A DNA stretch of 64,000 nt from Dechloromonas denitrificans (GTDB lineage Bacteria > Pseudomonadota > Gammaproteobacteria > Burkholderiales > Rhodocyclaceae). Where the stretch lies: contig NZ_CP075185.1 in assembly GCF_020510685.1 (NCBI RefSeq), positions 1,488,001 through 1,552,000 on the forward strand, given 5' to 3'. The notes under the pieces are model-generated. The model made no database searches and was not told the origin of the DNA. It was given only the letters and a program-made list of their open reading frames with translations. Position numbers and translations under genes: made by a program. Shown one piece after another: positions 17,813-27,583 of this stretch (its first letter is position 1; every line of letters starts with the position of its first letter).

Positions 17813-18033
17813 CCGTTTCTCCTGAACAGCCGATGCACTGCCTGATCGGCTCGGTCGGCCGGGAAATCTGCCGGGGTTATGGCGCAAGGTCCGGAGATCG
17901 CCTGGCTAGCGAGCCGATCACCGGCCAGGCTGAGGTAAGTCTGACGACACTCCCGGTAATGGCGAGCCACCGCGTCCGGCAGACTTTCGGTCGGATTGCC
18001 CAAGCCATTCAGCGGTGTGTGGAGTTCTGTCAT
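17809..18033 (-). CDS. Small hypothetical protein coupled to cheW1
   Basis: A 74-residue protein of unknown function. The case for it being real is positional: its ATG shares one base with the cheW1 stop (TGATG) and its stop overlaps the next gene's ATG by 4 bases (ATGA), so it bridges two genes without a gap. The sequence is polar, with an alpha-helical segment (PDAVARHYRECRQTYLSLAG) and no signal or membrane segment. No family recognised. It lies just outside the duplicated cheW-mcp block, and no counterpart follows cheW2. Confidence 0.55.
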   Translation of the reverse strand: MTELHTPLNGLGNPTESLPDAVARHYRECRQTYLSLAGDRLASQAISGPCAITPADFPADRADQAVHRLFRRNG

Positions 18034-18641
18034 CAGTGAATGGCGATAGCGCTCAATGATTGAGACGGCGTCGGGAGCCCGGCTTCCTGGCGGGCCAGGT
18101 TGGCGAGGACGGCCACCTCGCCGAGCGAGAGGATGCGATTGACCTCGAGCAGGACAACGAACTTGCCATTGACCTTGCCCATGCCGCTGATGAAATCGAT
18201 GCGGATCCGCGCCCCGAACTGGGGAGGCGGCTCGATTTCTTCGGGGGGGATTTCCAGCACTTCCGAGACGGCATCGACGACGATGCCCATCTGCTGGCCA
18301 TGGCCTTCGGTTAGTCCGCCATCGCTCGTTTCGAGAATGACGATGCAGGTGCGCTTGGTGACTTCGCTGGCCGGCCGGCCAAAGCGCACCGCCATGTCGA
18401 TGACCGGCACGACCGAGCCGCGCAGGTTGATGACGCCGCGAATGAACGGCGGCACCATCGGTACCTCGGTCAGGGCGCCGTATTCGATGATCTCGCGGAT
18501 GGCGAGAATGCCGATGGCGAACATTTCCTCACCGAGACTGAAGGTCAGGTATTGCTGCTGCTCGATCGCCCCGCTGGCCCCGGTCGCAAGAGCGGAGGGC
18601 GTGGCCGGCGTGGTGACGAGTTGGCTGGGCTGATTGCTCAT
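18033..18641 (-). CDS. cheW: Chemotaxis coupling protein CheW (copy 1)
   Basis: A 202-residue adaptor linking receptors to CheA. A 25-residue polar N-terminal tail precedes the CheW SH3-like fold (YLTFSLGEEMFAIGILAIREIIEY...VPPFIRGVINLRGSVVPVIDM). It is 19 bases after mcp1. From 18079 to its start it appears base-for-base the same as cheW2. The two proteins differ only at the C-terminus: this copy ends with a 13-residue tail (LPTPSQSLSAIAIH after QEAG), the other with AA. Confidence 0.95.
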   Translation of the reverse strand: MSNQPSQLVTTPATPSALATGASGAIEQQQYLTFSLGEEMFAIGILAIREIIEYGALTEVPMVPPFIRGVINLRGSVVPVIDMAVRFGRPASEVTKRTCIVILETSDGGLTEGHGQQMGIVVDAVSEVLEIPPEEIEPPPQFGARIRIDFISGMGKVNGKFVVLLEVNRILSLGEVAVLANLARQEAGLPTPSQSLSAIAIH

Positions 18642-19515
18642 GCGAGAACCTCATTCATCCTTAAAAGCGACCGAAGCTGGCTTCGTCGGCATGCCCGGCG
18701 CCACCATCCTTTTTCATGAACGGCTTGATGTTGCCGGCAGCGCTGGCCCGCGACGGGCGGCTGGCCTGATTGCCGGCGAACTGGCGGGAGCTGCCGTGTT
18801 CGTTGCCGACATTGAAGAAGGACATGATTTCCTGGAGATTGGTCGCCTGCGAGGACATTTCCTCGGCGGTGGCGGCGAGTTCTTCCGAAGCGCTGGCGTT
18901 CTGCTGGGTAATCTGGCTGAGCTGGCTCATCGCGGTATTGACCTGATTGACGCCGACGGTCTGCTCTTCGGAGGCGGAGGTGATTTCCTGCACCAGATCG
19001 GCCGTCTTCTTGGTGGCCGGAACGATTTCGTCGAGCAAGCGCCCGGCCTTTTCCGCCATGCCGACGCTGTTCAGCGCCAGTTGGCCGATTTCCTGGGCGG
19101 CGACGCCGGAGCGTTCGGCGAGCTTGCGCACTTCGGCCGCGACCACCGCGAAGCCCTTGCCGTGTTCGCCGGCGCGGGCTGCTTCAATCGCGGCATTGAG
19201 GGCCAGCAGGTTGGTCTGGTAGGCGATGTCGTCGATGATGCCGATCTTCTTGGCAATCTGCTTCATCGCGCCGACGGTTTCATTCACCGCCTGACCACCC
19301 TCGGCGGCCTTGGTGCTGCCCTGAGCCGACATGCCGTCGGCGACCTTGGCATTCTCGGTGTTCTGCTGGATGGAGGAGGCCATCTGTTCGATCGAGGCCG
19401 AGGTTTCCTCGACCGAGGCGGCTTGTTCGCTCGATGCCTGGGACAGCGACTGGGCCGTGGAGGAAACCTGGGTGGTCGCCGAGGATAGCGCTTCGGTCGT
19501 CGTGTTGACTTCGGA
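18079..19515. repeat. Duplicated cheW-mcp block, copy 1
   Basis: 1437 bases covering most of cheW1 and the signalling half of receptor 1, matching 20621-22057 at a constant offset of 2542. The translations I compared are the same in several frames and on both strands, so the copies are identical or nearly so. Identity stops abruptly at the last codons of cheW and at the start of the signalling domain. Confidence 0.93.
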
Positions 19516-20301
19516 AATGGTTTGGGAGAGCTTGCTGGCCATCAATTGCATAGCGGCCTTGAGTTGCCCGGTTTCGTCCTTGCTGTCGACATCAATCTGT
19601 ACCGTCAGGTCACCTTCGGCTATGCGATTTGCAGCGTCGACCGATTCCTGCAGTGGCTTGGTAATTGATCTGGTAACCCAGGCTGCGATGCCGACACCCA
19701 GCAGGGCGGCTATGGCACCCAGGATAAGCATTAAGGTGCGAGCATCCTGATATTCGATTGCGGCCTGCTTGGCGGAGTCATCCATCAGCTTGCCCTGATA
19801 TCCGATCAGATTGTTCAGGGCATCGAAATAGGCCTGTTGCGCTACCCGGAGTTCACCGAGCAGTAGTAATTTGGCCTCATCTTTTTTATGCTCGTTGAGC
19901 ATCTTCAGAAAAGCGTCAAGTTGAATGCCATATTTGCCACGCGTCTCTATTAATGCTTTTAGAAGTTCTTTGCCTTTTTCGCTGGTGATGGTCTTTTCTA
20001 GGCTGTCGATATTGCTTTTTGCTATGGCACGGGATTCATCAATGCGGGCCAATTCCTTCTTGATCTCGCCCTGTTCATCAAAGAGGATGGCGTTACGAGT
20101 CGAGCGTGCAATCCGGTTGACATGCAGCAAAATGCCATTTGCCAGAACTGTTTTCGGGTAACGGTCATTGGCTAGCTGATCGGTGCCGTTTGCCAACCCT
20201 GAAAGACGGGTAATACCGATCGTCGCGATTGCCGCCATCAGAATCAGGACCAGGCCGAAGCCGAGTCCCAGTCGCATACCGATTTTCATGTTCTTGAACA
20301 T
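18661..20301 (-). CDS. Methyl-accepting chemotaxis protein (receptor 1)
   Basis: A 546-residue receptor. Two membrane helices (about 10-30 and 190-212) flank a periplasmic four-helix-bundle sensor. A HAMP domain follows, then the cytoplasmic signalling hairpin with the conserved tip [20 protein letters not shown]. The start has AGAGGAGA upstream. From residue about 263 to the end it is identical to receptor 2, while the sensor halves are unrelated in detail. There is no C-terminal CheR/CheB-binding pentapeptide of the NWETF type. Confidence 0.94.
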   Translation of the reverse strand: MFKNMKIGMRLGLGFGLVLILMAAIATIGITRLSGLANGTDQLANDRYPKTVLANGILLHVNRIARSTRNAILFDEQGEIKKELARIDESRAIAKSNIDSLEKTITSEKGKELLKALIETRGKYGIQLDAFLKMLNEHKKDEAKLLLLGELRVAQQAYFDALNNLIGYQGKLMDDSAKQAAIEYQDARTLMLILGAIAALLGVGIAAWVTRSITKPLQESVDAANRIAEGDLTVQIDVDSKDETGQLKAAMQLMASKLSQTISEVNTTTEALSSATTQVSSTAQSLSQASSEQAASVEETSASIEQMASSIQQNTENAKVADGMSAQGSTKAAEGGQAVNETVGAMKQIAKKIGIIDDIAYQTNLLALNAAIEAARAGEHGKGFAVVAAEVRKLAERSGVAAQEIGQLALNSVGMAEKAGRLLDEIVPATKKTADLVQEITSASEEQTVGVNQVNTAMSQLSQITQQNASASEELAATAEEMSSQATNLQEIMSFFNVGNEHGSSRQFAGNQASRPSRASAAGNIKPFMKKDGGAGHADEASFGRF

Positions 20302-20610
20302 TGTTTGTCTCCTCTGTCAAAGTAATTTGTTCAACGCGCTTGATGTATTCGATCGACCCGGTGATGGGGGGTAACTTGGTGTTGATCCACTTCTTCATGG
20401 TTGCTCCGTCATCAGCTGGTTGTGGGGAATCCGTTGTCTTGCCCGTCGCGGCGGGTGACATGGCGAACGAGGCCGGCCTGGTGGCCGGCGCCGCTCACGA
20501 CCGCGACGTCTTTCCGGTGTGCCGGCTACTATGCGAAGGCCGGTTCTTCATCGACCGGTAGGGCGTTGATTTCCTCCTCGTGGTCATTGGTTATGGCGTC
20601 GGGAACCCGG
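20302..20610. other. Gap between receptor 1 and cheW2
   Basis: 309 bases on the leader side of receptor 1. The stretch next to cheW2 shows a 14-base insertion (about 20607-20620) relative to the end of cheW1, which replaces the PTP... tail by AA and a stop. A frame beginning ATGAAGAAGTGG at 20398 runs into mcp1 out of frame and does not look like a gene. No promoter or terminator was convincing. Confidence 0.5.
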
Positions 20611-21183
20611 CTATGCAGCGCCGGCTTCCTGGCGGGCCAGGTTGGCGAGGACGGCCACCTCGCCGAGCGAGAGGATGCGATTGACCTCGAGCAGGACAAC
20701 GAACTTGCCATTGACCTTGCCCATGCCGCTGATGAAATCGATGCGGATCCGCGCCCCGAACTGGGGAGGCGGCTCGATTTCTTCGGGGGGGATTTCCAGC
20801 ACTTCCGAGACGGCATCGACGACGATGCCCATCTGCTGGCCATGGCCTTCGGTTAGTCCGCCATCGCTCGTTTCGAGAATGACGATGCAGGTGCGCTTGG
20901 TGACTTCGCTGGCCGGCCGGCCAAAGCGCACCGCCATGTCGATGACCGGCACGACCGAGCCGCGCAGGTTGATGACGCCGCGAATGAACGGCGGCACCAT
21001 CGGTACCTCGGTCAGGGCGCCGTATTCGATGATCTCGCGGATGGCGAGAATGCCGATGGCGAACATTTCCTCACCGAGACTGAAGGTCAGGTATTGCTGC
21101 TGCTCGATCGCCCCGCTGGCCCCGGTCGCAAGAGCGGAGGGCGTGGCCGGCGTGGTGACGAGTTGGCTGGGCTGATTGCTCAT
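20611..21183 (-). CDS. cheW: Chemotaxis coupling protein CheW (copy 2)
   Basis: A 190-residue CheW, identical to copy 1 through residue 188 and then ending AA. It couples receptors to the CheA kinase. It lies 19 bases after receptor 2, the same spacing as copy 1 to receptor 1, showing that the mcp-cheW pair was duplicated as a unit. The shorter C-terminus follows from a 14-base insertion just before the stop codon. Confidence 0.95.
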   Translation of the reverse strand: MSNQPSQLVTTPATPSALATGASGAIEQQQYLTFSLGEEMFAIGILAIREIIEYGALTEVPMVPPFIRGVINLRGSVVPVIDMAVRFGRPASEVTKRTCIVILETSDGGLTEGHGQQMGIVVDAVSEVLEIPPEEIEPPPQFGARIRIDFISGMGKVNGKFVVLLEVNRILSLGEVAVLANLARQEAGAA

Positions 21184-22057
21184 GCGAGAACCTCATTCAT
21201 CCTTAAAAGCGACCGAAGCTGGCTTCGTCGGCATGCCCGGCGCCACCATCCTTTTTCATGAACGGCTTGATGTTGCCGGCAGCGCTGGCCCGCGACGGGC
21301 GGCTGGCCTGATTGCCGGCGAACTGGCGGGAGCTGCCGTGTTCGTTGCCGACATTGAAGAAGGACATGATTTCCTGGAGATTGGTCGCCTGCGAGGACAT
21401 TTCCTCGGCGGTGGCGGCGAGTTCTTCCGAAGCGCTGGCGTTCTGCTGGGTAATCTGGCTGAGCTGGCTCATCGCGGTATTGACCTGATTGACGCCGACG
21501 GTCTGCTCTTCGGAGGCGGAGGTGATTTCCTGCACCAGATCGGCCGTCTTCTTGGTGGCCGGAACGATTTCGTCGAGCAAGCGCCCGGCCTTTTCCGCCA
21601 TGCCGACGCTGTTCAGCGCCAGTTGGCCGATTTCCTGGGCGGCGACGCCGGAGCGTTCGGCGAGCTTGCGCACTTCGGCCGCGACCACCGCGAAGCCCTT
21701 GCCGTGTTCGCCGGCGCGGGCTGCTTCAATCGCGGCATTGAGGGCCAGCAGGTTGGTCTGGTAGGCGATGTCGTCGATGATGCCGATCTTCTTGGCAATC
21801 TGCTTCATCGCGCCGACGGTTTCATTCACCGCCTGACCACCCTCGGCGGCCTTGGTGCTGCCCTGAGCCGACATGCCGTCGGCGACCTTGGCATTCTCGG
21901 TGTTCTGCTGGATGGAGGAGGCCATCTGTTCGATCGAGGCCGAGGTTTCCTCGACCGAGGCGGCTTGTTCGCTCGATGCCTGGGACAGCGACTGGGCCGT
22001 GGAGGAAACCTGGGTGGTCGCCGAGGATAGCGCTTCGGTCGTCGTGTTGACTTCGGA
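20621..22057. repeat. Duplicated cheW-mcp block, copy 2
   Basis: Counterpart of 18079-19515 in the same orientation. It covers cheW2 and the signalling half of receptor 2. The first mismatch at the right edge is at 22058 (G against A at 19516), after which the two receptors diverge. Confidence 0.93.
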
Positions 22058-23122
22058 GATGGCCTGGGCCAGCTTCTCCACCGTGTTATTGACGGTTTCC
22101 TTGAAGTCCTTCATCTCGCCCTTGTAGTCGCCCTTGACCATCTTGGTCAGGTCGCCCTTTTCCATTTCGACCAGCACGGAAATTGCCTCGTCGATCGGGA
22201 TGACGATGCCGTCGAGGGTCTTGTTGATGCCCTCGACGAGTTTCTTGAAATCGCCTTGGTGCTTGCTGGTATCGACCCGCACATGGATCTTGCCTTCAGC
22301 CCCGGCCTGGATCAGCCCGTCGGTGTCGCCGAGCACGCTCTGGATCGAGGCGGTCATCTGCTTCATCGACGCCATCAGGCTGGTGCTGTCGCCGGCATTG
22401 AGATCAATCTTGCTGCTCAGATCGCCGATCGCGATCTTGTTGGCGATTTCGGCCGCATGGTCGGGTTCGCCACCGAGCTGCTTGAGGAAGGCGCGGGCGA
22501 TGGTATAGCTGATGATGCCGACAGCAGCCAGGGTCAGCGCTGCGATCAGCAGAGACATATAGAACGCCGAGGTTTTTACGGCTTTTGCTTCTTCCGCACC
22601 TTTCAGGGCCAGTTTGACGTTGTGTTCAAATTGCTCGTCGATGCCTTCGGATAGCTTCCTGACCAGCGGTGCAGCATTCTCGGCCAGTTTGAGGGCCTGC
22701 TCCGTCCGGCCTGCCCGTGATTCGACAAAAATGGGTTCGAGCAGAGGGTCATACTGTTCAAACAGCTTCTTCTCCTGATCGAGGAGGCTCTTGTCCTTCT
22801 CGTCAGAAACCAGTCCGTCGCTCTCGTATTTCTTGAAGGCGCTGTGAATGTTGGTACGGATGCCCTTGATCGAGTTTTCAATTTCGGTCAGCTTGGCCGG
22901 ATCCGAGTTGATCAGGAAGCGGTTAGCACCGACGCGGAGCAACAGAACCTGTTTGCGCAGCTCGTCGAGTACGACCAGGCTGGGTACGGCATTGGTATTG
23001 CCGTAATTGGCTGCATCGAAGACCTTGCTCATCTGATACTGACCAAGTCCGGTGAGCAGGGCGATTCCGAGCAGGGCCGAACCGGCCAGCAGGGACATCT
23101 TTTGGGCGACAGTAAGTTTCAT
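21203..23122 (-). CDS. Methyl-accepting chemotaxis protein (receptor 2)
   Basis: A 639-residue receptor. An N-terminal membrane helix, a four-helix-bundle periplasmic sensor (about 35-185), a second helix (about 190-212) and then an extended linker with more than one HAMP-like module (about 215-355) lead into the signalling hairpin. The hairpin is identical to that of receptor 1. AGGGGA precedes the ATG. It follows cheA by 138 bases. The ligand is unknown; the sensor lacks a recognisable Cache or PAS fold. Confidence 0.94.
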   Translation of the reverse strand: MKLTVAQKMSLLAGSALLGIALLTGLGQYQMSKVFDAANYGNTNAVPSLVVLDELRKQVLLLRVGANRFLINSDPAKLTEIENSIKGIRTNIHSAFKKYESDGLVSDEKDKSLLDQEKKLFEQYDPLLEPIFVESRAGRTEQALKLAENAAPLVRKLSEGIDEQFEHNVKLALKGAEEAKAVKTSAFYMSLLIAALTLAAVGIISYTIARAFLKQLGGEPDHAAEIANKIAIGDLSSKIDLNAGDSTSLMASMKQMTASIQSVLGDTDGLIQAGAEGKIHVRVDTSKHQGDFKKLVEGINKTLDGIVIPIDEAISVLVEMEKGDLTKMVKGDYKGEMKDFKETVNNTVEKLAQAISEVNTTTEALSSATTQVSSTAQSLSQASSEQAASVEETSASIEQMASSIQQNTENAKVADGMSAQGSTKAAEGGQAVNETVGAMKQIAKKIGIIDDIAYQTNLLALNAAIEAARAGEHGKGFAVVAAEVRKLAERSGVAAQEIGQLALNSVGMAEKAGRLLDEIVPATKKTADLVQEITSASEEQTVGVNQVNTAMSQLSQITQQNASASEELAATAEEMSSQATNLQEIMSFFNVGNEHGSSRQFAGNQASRPSRASAAGNIKPFMKKDGGAGHADEASFGRF

Positions 23123-23260
23123 ATCAATTTCCCCTAAATTTGAAAAAATTTTTCCGAAGGAAGACCGCCGATTCAGGTGTCTTCGCCTGTTTAGTTAAGC
23201 CACTGTTCGTGGAAATTTCGTGAATGCGTTCAGTGGTGGATGGCAAGACAGAACGAGTCA

Positions 23261-25558
23261 TCATGCCGTTTGCTCGCTTGGGGCGTAATTGCTGGCCAGG
23301 GCATGGCGACGAACGTCGCGGCCGGCGACACGACGGACCAGTCCGGGGACGTCGAGAATTAGCGCGACATGTCCGGTACCCAGGATGGTGAAGCCGCTAA
23401 TTCCCTCGATGCCGTTGAAAACTGCGCCGAGTGGGCGAATGACCGTCTGGTACTCGCCCTGCAGGGTGTCCACGACAAGGCCGGCGCGATGCCCGGCGTA
23501 GTTCACCACCACGACGTTTTCTCGCTTGACCGGCTGAAGGAGGAAAGCCAGTTCCGGGTCGATCGCCAGTTTTTCGCCTTCTTCTTCCTCGTCATCCTGT
23601 ATGGCAGCCGGTGGTTCTGGGATGTCGAAAAGATCCTTGAGGCGGATGAAGGGCAGCAGTTCGCCCCTCAGATTGAGGTGGTCCCGGCCTTGTGAGGCAT
23701 CGATCTCCTCTTGCGTCAGTTCGACGCATTCCTCGACCATCTCGAGGGGCACGACGAAGGACGAGGCGCCGACTCCGACCAGGAAACCATCGATGATCGC
23801 CAGGGTGAGCGGCAGCCGGATGCGGATCGTCGTGCCGACGCCTTCGACGCTGTCGATCTCGGTGCTGCCGCGCAGGGCGGTAATGTTGCGGCGCACGACA
23901 TCCATGCCGACGCCGCGGCCGGACAGGTTGTTGACTCGTTCGGCGGTCGAGAAGCCGGGTTCGAAAATCAGGTTGTGGATCTCGTTGTCGCCGAGCGCCT
24001 GATCCGGCTTGACCAGGCCGCGTTCGATGGCTTTGGCCAGGATGCGTTCCTTGGATAAGCCGCCGCCGTCGTCGGTGACCTCGATGGCGATGCTGCCGGA
24101 GTCATGATAAGCGTTGAGGCGCAGCGTGCCTTGCGCCGGCTTGCCGCGGGCCAGCCGCACTTCGGCCGACTCGATGCCATGGTCCATCGAATTGCGGATC
24201 AGGTGGGTCAGCGGGTCGCCGATCTTCTCGACGACGGTCTTGTCGAGCTCGGTTTCGGCCCCGCTGATCTCGAGCTGGATGTCCTTGCCGATTTCCTTGG
24301 AGACATCGCGGACCACCCGCTGGAATTTGTTGAAAGTCGCGCCGATCTGCACCATGCGTAGTTGCAGGGCAGAGTCGCGAACGTTCTCGACCAGCCGGTT
24401 CATCACCGAGGCCGCTTCGATCTGCTCGGGAACACCGCTTTTCAGCGCCAGGAGGTTGATGCTGGCGCTGGCGATGATCAGTTCGCCGATCAGGTTGATG
24501 TGCTCATCGAGCGTTTCGGCATTGACCCGGATCAGGGCTGCATCGCCGCCCTTGTTGTCCTTGACCTGTTTTTGCTTTTGCAGTGCCGCTTCGACGACGG
24601 CCGGGCGCACCACCTGTTGCGAAACCAGAACCTCGCCGATCGGCGGCTCGAGTTCGCCGCCGGCGCGGGCTTCGGTCTGGGCTTTCAGGGCGAGGTCCAG
24701 TTCGGCCGGGGTCAGCGTGCCGCAGCGGACGAGAATTTCACCGAGCCGCATCTCTTCTTCCGGTAGGCTCTGGATCAGGTCGTGGTACTCGACGACCTTG
24801 CTGTGCGGCGGCAGGATACGGACGCGGGCATCGTCCTGGACGAATTCGAAAGCGCCCTCAATGGTCGCCTTGTCGGCCGTGGTCTGGTAATTGAGTTCAA
24901 AACCCAGGTAGCAATCTTCGGCATCCATCTGGTCGGCACCGGGGATCGCCTCGGTCAGCGTGACGATGCTGACGATGCGCCCGAAGGTGGTCAGGTAGCG
25001 GATGAACGATACCGGGTCCATGCCGTTGCGCAGGACGTCGCGGCCAAAACGCAGCGAAATGTGCCAGTTGTCCGACTCGACCCCGCTGCCCGCCGCATCG
25101 CCTTCGCGGACGAAGGGCGGCGGCTCGCTCACCGCCATTGCGGTGCTCTCCGGTGCACTGGCAGCGCCTTGGTTGGCGTGGCTTTTCAGCCGGTCGATCA
25201 GTTCGTCGCTGCGGCTGCCGACTTCTTCCGGCGGGGCGTTGCCGGCCTCGACATGGTCGATCAGGGCGCCCATGTGATCGCAGGTTTCGAGCAGCAGGGC
25301 GACCAACTCGCTGGTGATGCGCAACTCGGCGGCGCGCACCATGTCCAGCACGTTTTCGGCGTTATGGGTGAAGACCACCACGTGATCGAGGCCGAACAGG
25401 CCGGCCGAGCCCTTGATGGTGTGGGCGGCGCGAAAGATGGCGTTGATCAGGTCGGCGTCGTCCGGCGACTGCTCGACCTTGAGCAGGGCCTCCTCCATGT
25501 TTTCGAGAAGTTCGCGACTTTCGATGACAAAGGTCTTGAGTGCGTCGTCAAGGTTCAT
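23261..25558 (-). CDS. cheA: Chemotaxis histidine kinase CheA
   Basis: A 765-residue kinase that phosphorylates CheY and CheB. The HPt domain is N-terminal (phospho-His at 46 in AAHTIKGSAG). A variable middle region with a DUF-like segment (about 145-260) replaces a standard P2. The dimerisation helices and the ATP-binding domain (LIRNSMDHGIE, DDGGGL, GRGVGMDVV) are intact, and a CheW-like regulatory domain closes the protein. It lies 10 bases after the STAS gene in the operon. Confidence 0.95.
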   Translation of the reverse strand: MNLDDALKTFVIESRELLENMEEALLKVEQSPDDADLINAIFRAAHTIKGSAGLFGLDHVVVFTHNAENVLDMVRAAELRITSELVALLLETCDHMGALIDHVEAGNAPPEEVGSRSDELIDRLKSHANQGAASAPESTAMAVSEPPPFVREGDAAGSGVESDNWHISLRFGRDVLRNGMDPVSFIRYLTTFGRIVSIVTLTEAIPGADQMDAEDCYLGFELNYQTTADKATIEGAFEFVQDDARVRILPPHSKVVEYHDLIQSLPEEEMRLGEILVRCGTLTPAELDLALKAQTEARAGGELEPPIGEVLVSQQVVRPAVVEAALQKQKQVKDNKGGDAALIRVNAETLDEHINLIGELIIASASINLLALKSGVPEQIEAASVMNRLVENVRDSALQLRMVQIGATFNKFQRVVRDVSKEIGKDIQLEISGAETELDKTVVEKIGDPLTHLIRNSMDHGIESAEVRLARGKPAQGTLRLNAYHDSGSIAIEVTDDGGGLSKERILAKAIERGLVKPDQALGDNEIHNLIFEPGFSTAERVNNLSGRGVGMDVVRRNITALRGSTEIDSVEGVGTTIRIRLPLTLAIIDGFLVGVGASSFVVPLEMVEECVELTQEEIDASQGRDHLNLRGELLPFIRLKDLFDIPEPPAAIQDDEEEEGEKLAIDPELAFLLQPVKRENVVVVNYAGHRAGLVVDTLQGEYQTVIRPLGAVFNGIEGISGFTILGTGHVALILDVPGLVRRVAGRDVRRHALASNYAPSEQTA

Positions 25559-25568
25559 GGGGAATGCC

Positions 25569-25889
25569 TTAATTTTTGGAGCGGATCAGGACCGGGTCGC
25601 CGAAGAAGCCGGCGAGGTCGCACAGGTCGATCAGGTCGAGCACCGGGTCGCTGTGGCGGGTGAAATGGATATTCTTGCCGCGGCCGAGCGCTTCGATCTT
25701 GGCCAGGATCATCAATTGCAGGCCGGCCGAGTCGATCTCGGTAACGTTGGACAGGTCGATTTCCACCTCCGTCATCTCGGCCTGGCGAATGGTTTGGAGG
25801 ATTTGCTCCTTGAGGGTACTGGCGGTGAAAATGGTGAATTCGCCAGCAATGGCGAGGGCAGGGCAAACGGCTTCCGGCATATCGGCCAT
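25569..25889 (-). CDS. STAS-domain protein (anti-sigma-antagonist-like)
   Basis: A 106-residue single STAS domain. The start at 25889 has AAGGAA 9 bases upstream. The phosphorylatable serine sits in the family motif EIDSAGLQLMI (about residue 57), after a beta-strand VEIDLSNV. Stand-alone STAS proteins bind partner-switch kinases or act as scaffolds. Here it lies between cheY and cheA with 10-11 base gaps, as in some polar-flagellate chemotaxis operons. Its role is inferred from location. Confidence 0.88.
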   Translation of the reverse strand: MADMPEAVCPALAIAGEFTIFTASTLKEQILQTIRQAEMTEVEIDLSNVTEIDSAGLQLMILAKIEALGRGKNIHFTRHSDPVLDLIDLCDLAGFFGDPVLIRSKN

Positions 25890-25900
25890 GACATATTTCC

Positions 25901-26269
25901 TTAAGGCAGGATGAGTTTGGAAACGGCGCCCAGCATCTGGGCCGGTTGGAAGGGTTTGACGACCCAGGCCTTGGCGCCGGCGGCCTGGCCCTCGGCTTTT
26001 TTGCCGTCGCCGGCCTCGGTGGTGAGCATGATGACCGGGGTGAATTTGTAGGCCGGCAGTTGCTTGGCCGCCTTGACGAAGCTGATGCCGTCCATGTTCG
26101 GCATATTTACGTCGCTGATGATCAGGTGGATCTTCCGGCCGTCGAGCTTGCCGAGTGCATCCTTGCCGTCGCAAGCGTCAATCACGTCGTAGCCGGCGCC
26201 CTTCAGGGCGATACTGACGACCTGCCGCAAGGAGGCGGAGTCGTCCACAATCATGATGGTCTTGGCCAT
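25901..26269 (-). CDS. cheY: Chemotaxis response regulator CheY
   Basis: A 122-residue single receiver domain that carries the signal from CheA to the flagellar motor. Acidic pocket DD at 9-10, phospho-Asp in LIISDVNMPNMDG (about 54) and Lys in WVVKPF (about 106) are all present. It lies 12 bases after the MCP-like gene and 11 before the STAS gene. It is the only single-domain CheY in the window; no CheZ phosphatase is seen. Confidence 0.93.
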   Translation of the reverse strand: MAKTIMIVDDSASLRQVVSIALKGAGYDVIDACDGKDALGKLDGRKIHLIISDVNMPNMDGISFVKAAKQLPAYKFTPVIMLTTEAGDGKKAEGQAAGAKAWVVKPFQPAQMLGAVSKLILP

Positions 26270-26281
26270 AGGGAGCTTTCT

Positions 26282-27583
26282 CTAGAAGAAGGTGATTTCG
26301 TTGCTGCCGGCGTCGCTCTGTGCGGCACCGCCGTTATGTACGGCGTGTTGTTCCGGCATGGTGTAGGTTTGGGATAGTTCGGCGAGCCATTGCGCCGCGT
26401 CTACCGCGATAAGGCCATGGCTGTCCGAGAGCTGGCGGTCCCCGTCGGCGATGTTTTGCTGCAGCTTTTTCAGGTCGTTGGTGACATGGTTCAGAACCTG
26501 GCTCACCCGGTCCTGGAACTGCAGGGCGACCAATACTTCGGCGACTTCCTGGCCAATCACGACGCCTTGCTGGCGCAGGTTTTCCGAGGAGTCGGAGAGA
26601 TCGGTCGCGGTCTGGCCAAAACGCGAGACCACCCGGCCGATCACCGTGCTCGAGTCCTGCACCAGCGCTTCGTCCTGTTCGGCGTATTGGCGCGAGGCCA
26701 ACAGGGTGTCGGCAATGGCCTTGTTGACGGTGTCGACCGTTTCGCTGATTTTCTTGCCGGTTTCCCCGGACAGCGTCGAGAGTTTCCGCACTTCGTCCGC
26801 CACCACGGCAAAGCCGCGTCCGACTTCGCCGGCGCGGGCGGCTTCGATCGCGGCATTCAACGCCAGCAGATTGGTCTGTTTGGCGATGTCGCCGACATCC
26901 TGGGCCATGCGCTGCAGCGCCGAGGTATGGCTGGACAGCGTGGTGACTTCGTTGAGCAGCGATTCCTTGCCGGCAAGGGCGGAACGCAAGGAGCTGATGA
27001 TCGAGTCCAGGTCGGTTTTTGCTTCGTTGAGCAAAGTCACCAGGAAGTGGCTGCCCGGCTCGTCGCCGGTCGATCCGCGCGTTGCCGAAACGGCACTCTC
27101 CAGCCGTTGGGAGATGTCGGCAAAACGTTGAGTCAGGGCGATCGTCGCTTCTTCGGTATGGGTCTGGGCCATTTCGATCTGGCCGGACCATACCGGGAGG
27201 ACGCTCAGGCACAGCTGGTCGAGGCCGGCAATGCCGTGCCGGTTCCTTTCGCTGCGTTCCGCTTCGCTTTTTGCCAGCAGCGCTATCAAGCTGGCATGGC
27301 GTTGGCTCACCGTATGCGCCGACCACAGGCCAAAGCCGAGGTTCAGGAGAGCAAGGGTCAGACCGCAGGCGAGGGCGGTGAGCGTCAGTCCCTCGACAAA
27401 AACCAAGCAGCCGAAAAACAATGCGCCAAGCACTGCGAAAGGCAGTATGAATAAAAACCTTGATTCGCCGAAAGCCTCTGAAAATAGCGGCTTCAGGAGG
27501 AGGGGGGTATCAGGATAGTGATCCAAGCTTTTTATCCGAAAAGAAAATTTGTTCGGATAGCTTGCGCCATGACAGATTCGCAA
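26282..27583 (-). CDS. MCP-like signalling protein, first gene of the che operon
   Basis: A 433-residue receptor-like protein. It has one or two membrane helices near residues 43-85 with almost no periplasmic part, and a methyl-accepting signalling region with [30 protein letters not shown] (core tip). The C-terminal [14 protein letters not shown] segment and the acidic/aromatic tail NEITFF are features of a receptor subgroup found beside cheY. The longest frame starts with TTG at 27583; an internal start cannot be excluded. It may sense a membrane or cytosolic state. Confidence 0.82.
   Translation of the reverse strand: MRICHGASYPNKFSFRIKSLDHYPDTPLLLKPLFSEAFGESRFLFILPFAVLGALFFGCLVFVEGLTLTALACGLTLALLNLGFGLWSAHTVSQRHASLIALLAKSEAERSERNRHGIAGLDQLCLSVLPVWSGQIEMAQTHTEEATIALTQRFADISQRLESAVSATRGSTGDEPGSHFLVTLLNEAKTDLDSIISSLRSALAGKESLLNEVTTLSSHTSALQRMAQDVGDIAKQTNLLALNAAIEAARAGEVGRGFAVVADEVRKLSTLSGETGKKISETVDTVNKAIADTLLASRQYAEQDEALVQDSSTVIGRVVSRFGQTATDLSDSSENLRQQGVVIGQEVAEVLVALQFQDRVSQVLNHVTNDLKKLQQNIADGDRQLSDSHGLIAVDAAQWLAELSQTYTMPEQHAVHNGGAAQSDAGSNEITFF

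Noticed and set aside
20165..20398. A short minus-strand frame starting MKKWINTK with GGAG upstream, overlapping receptor 1 out of frame.
   Set aside because: It runs into the start of receptor 1 in another frame and becomes low-complexity; no sign of a product.
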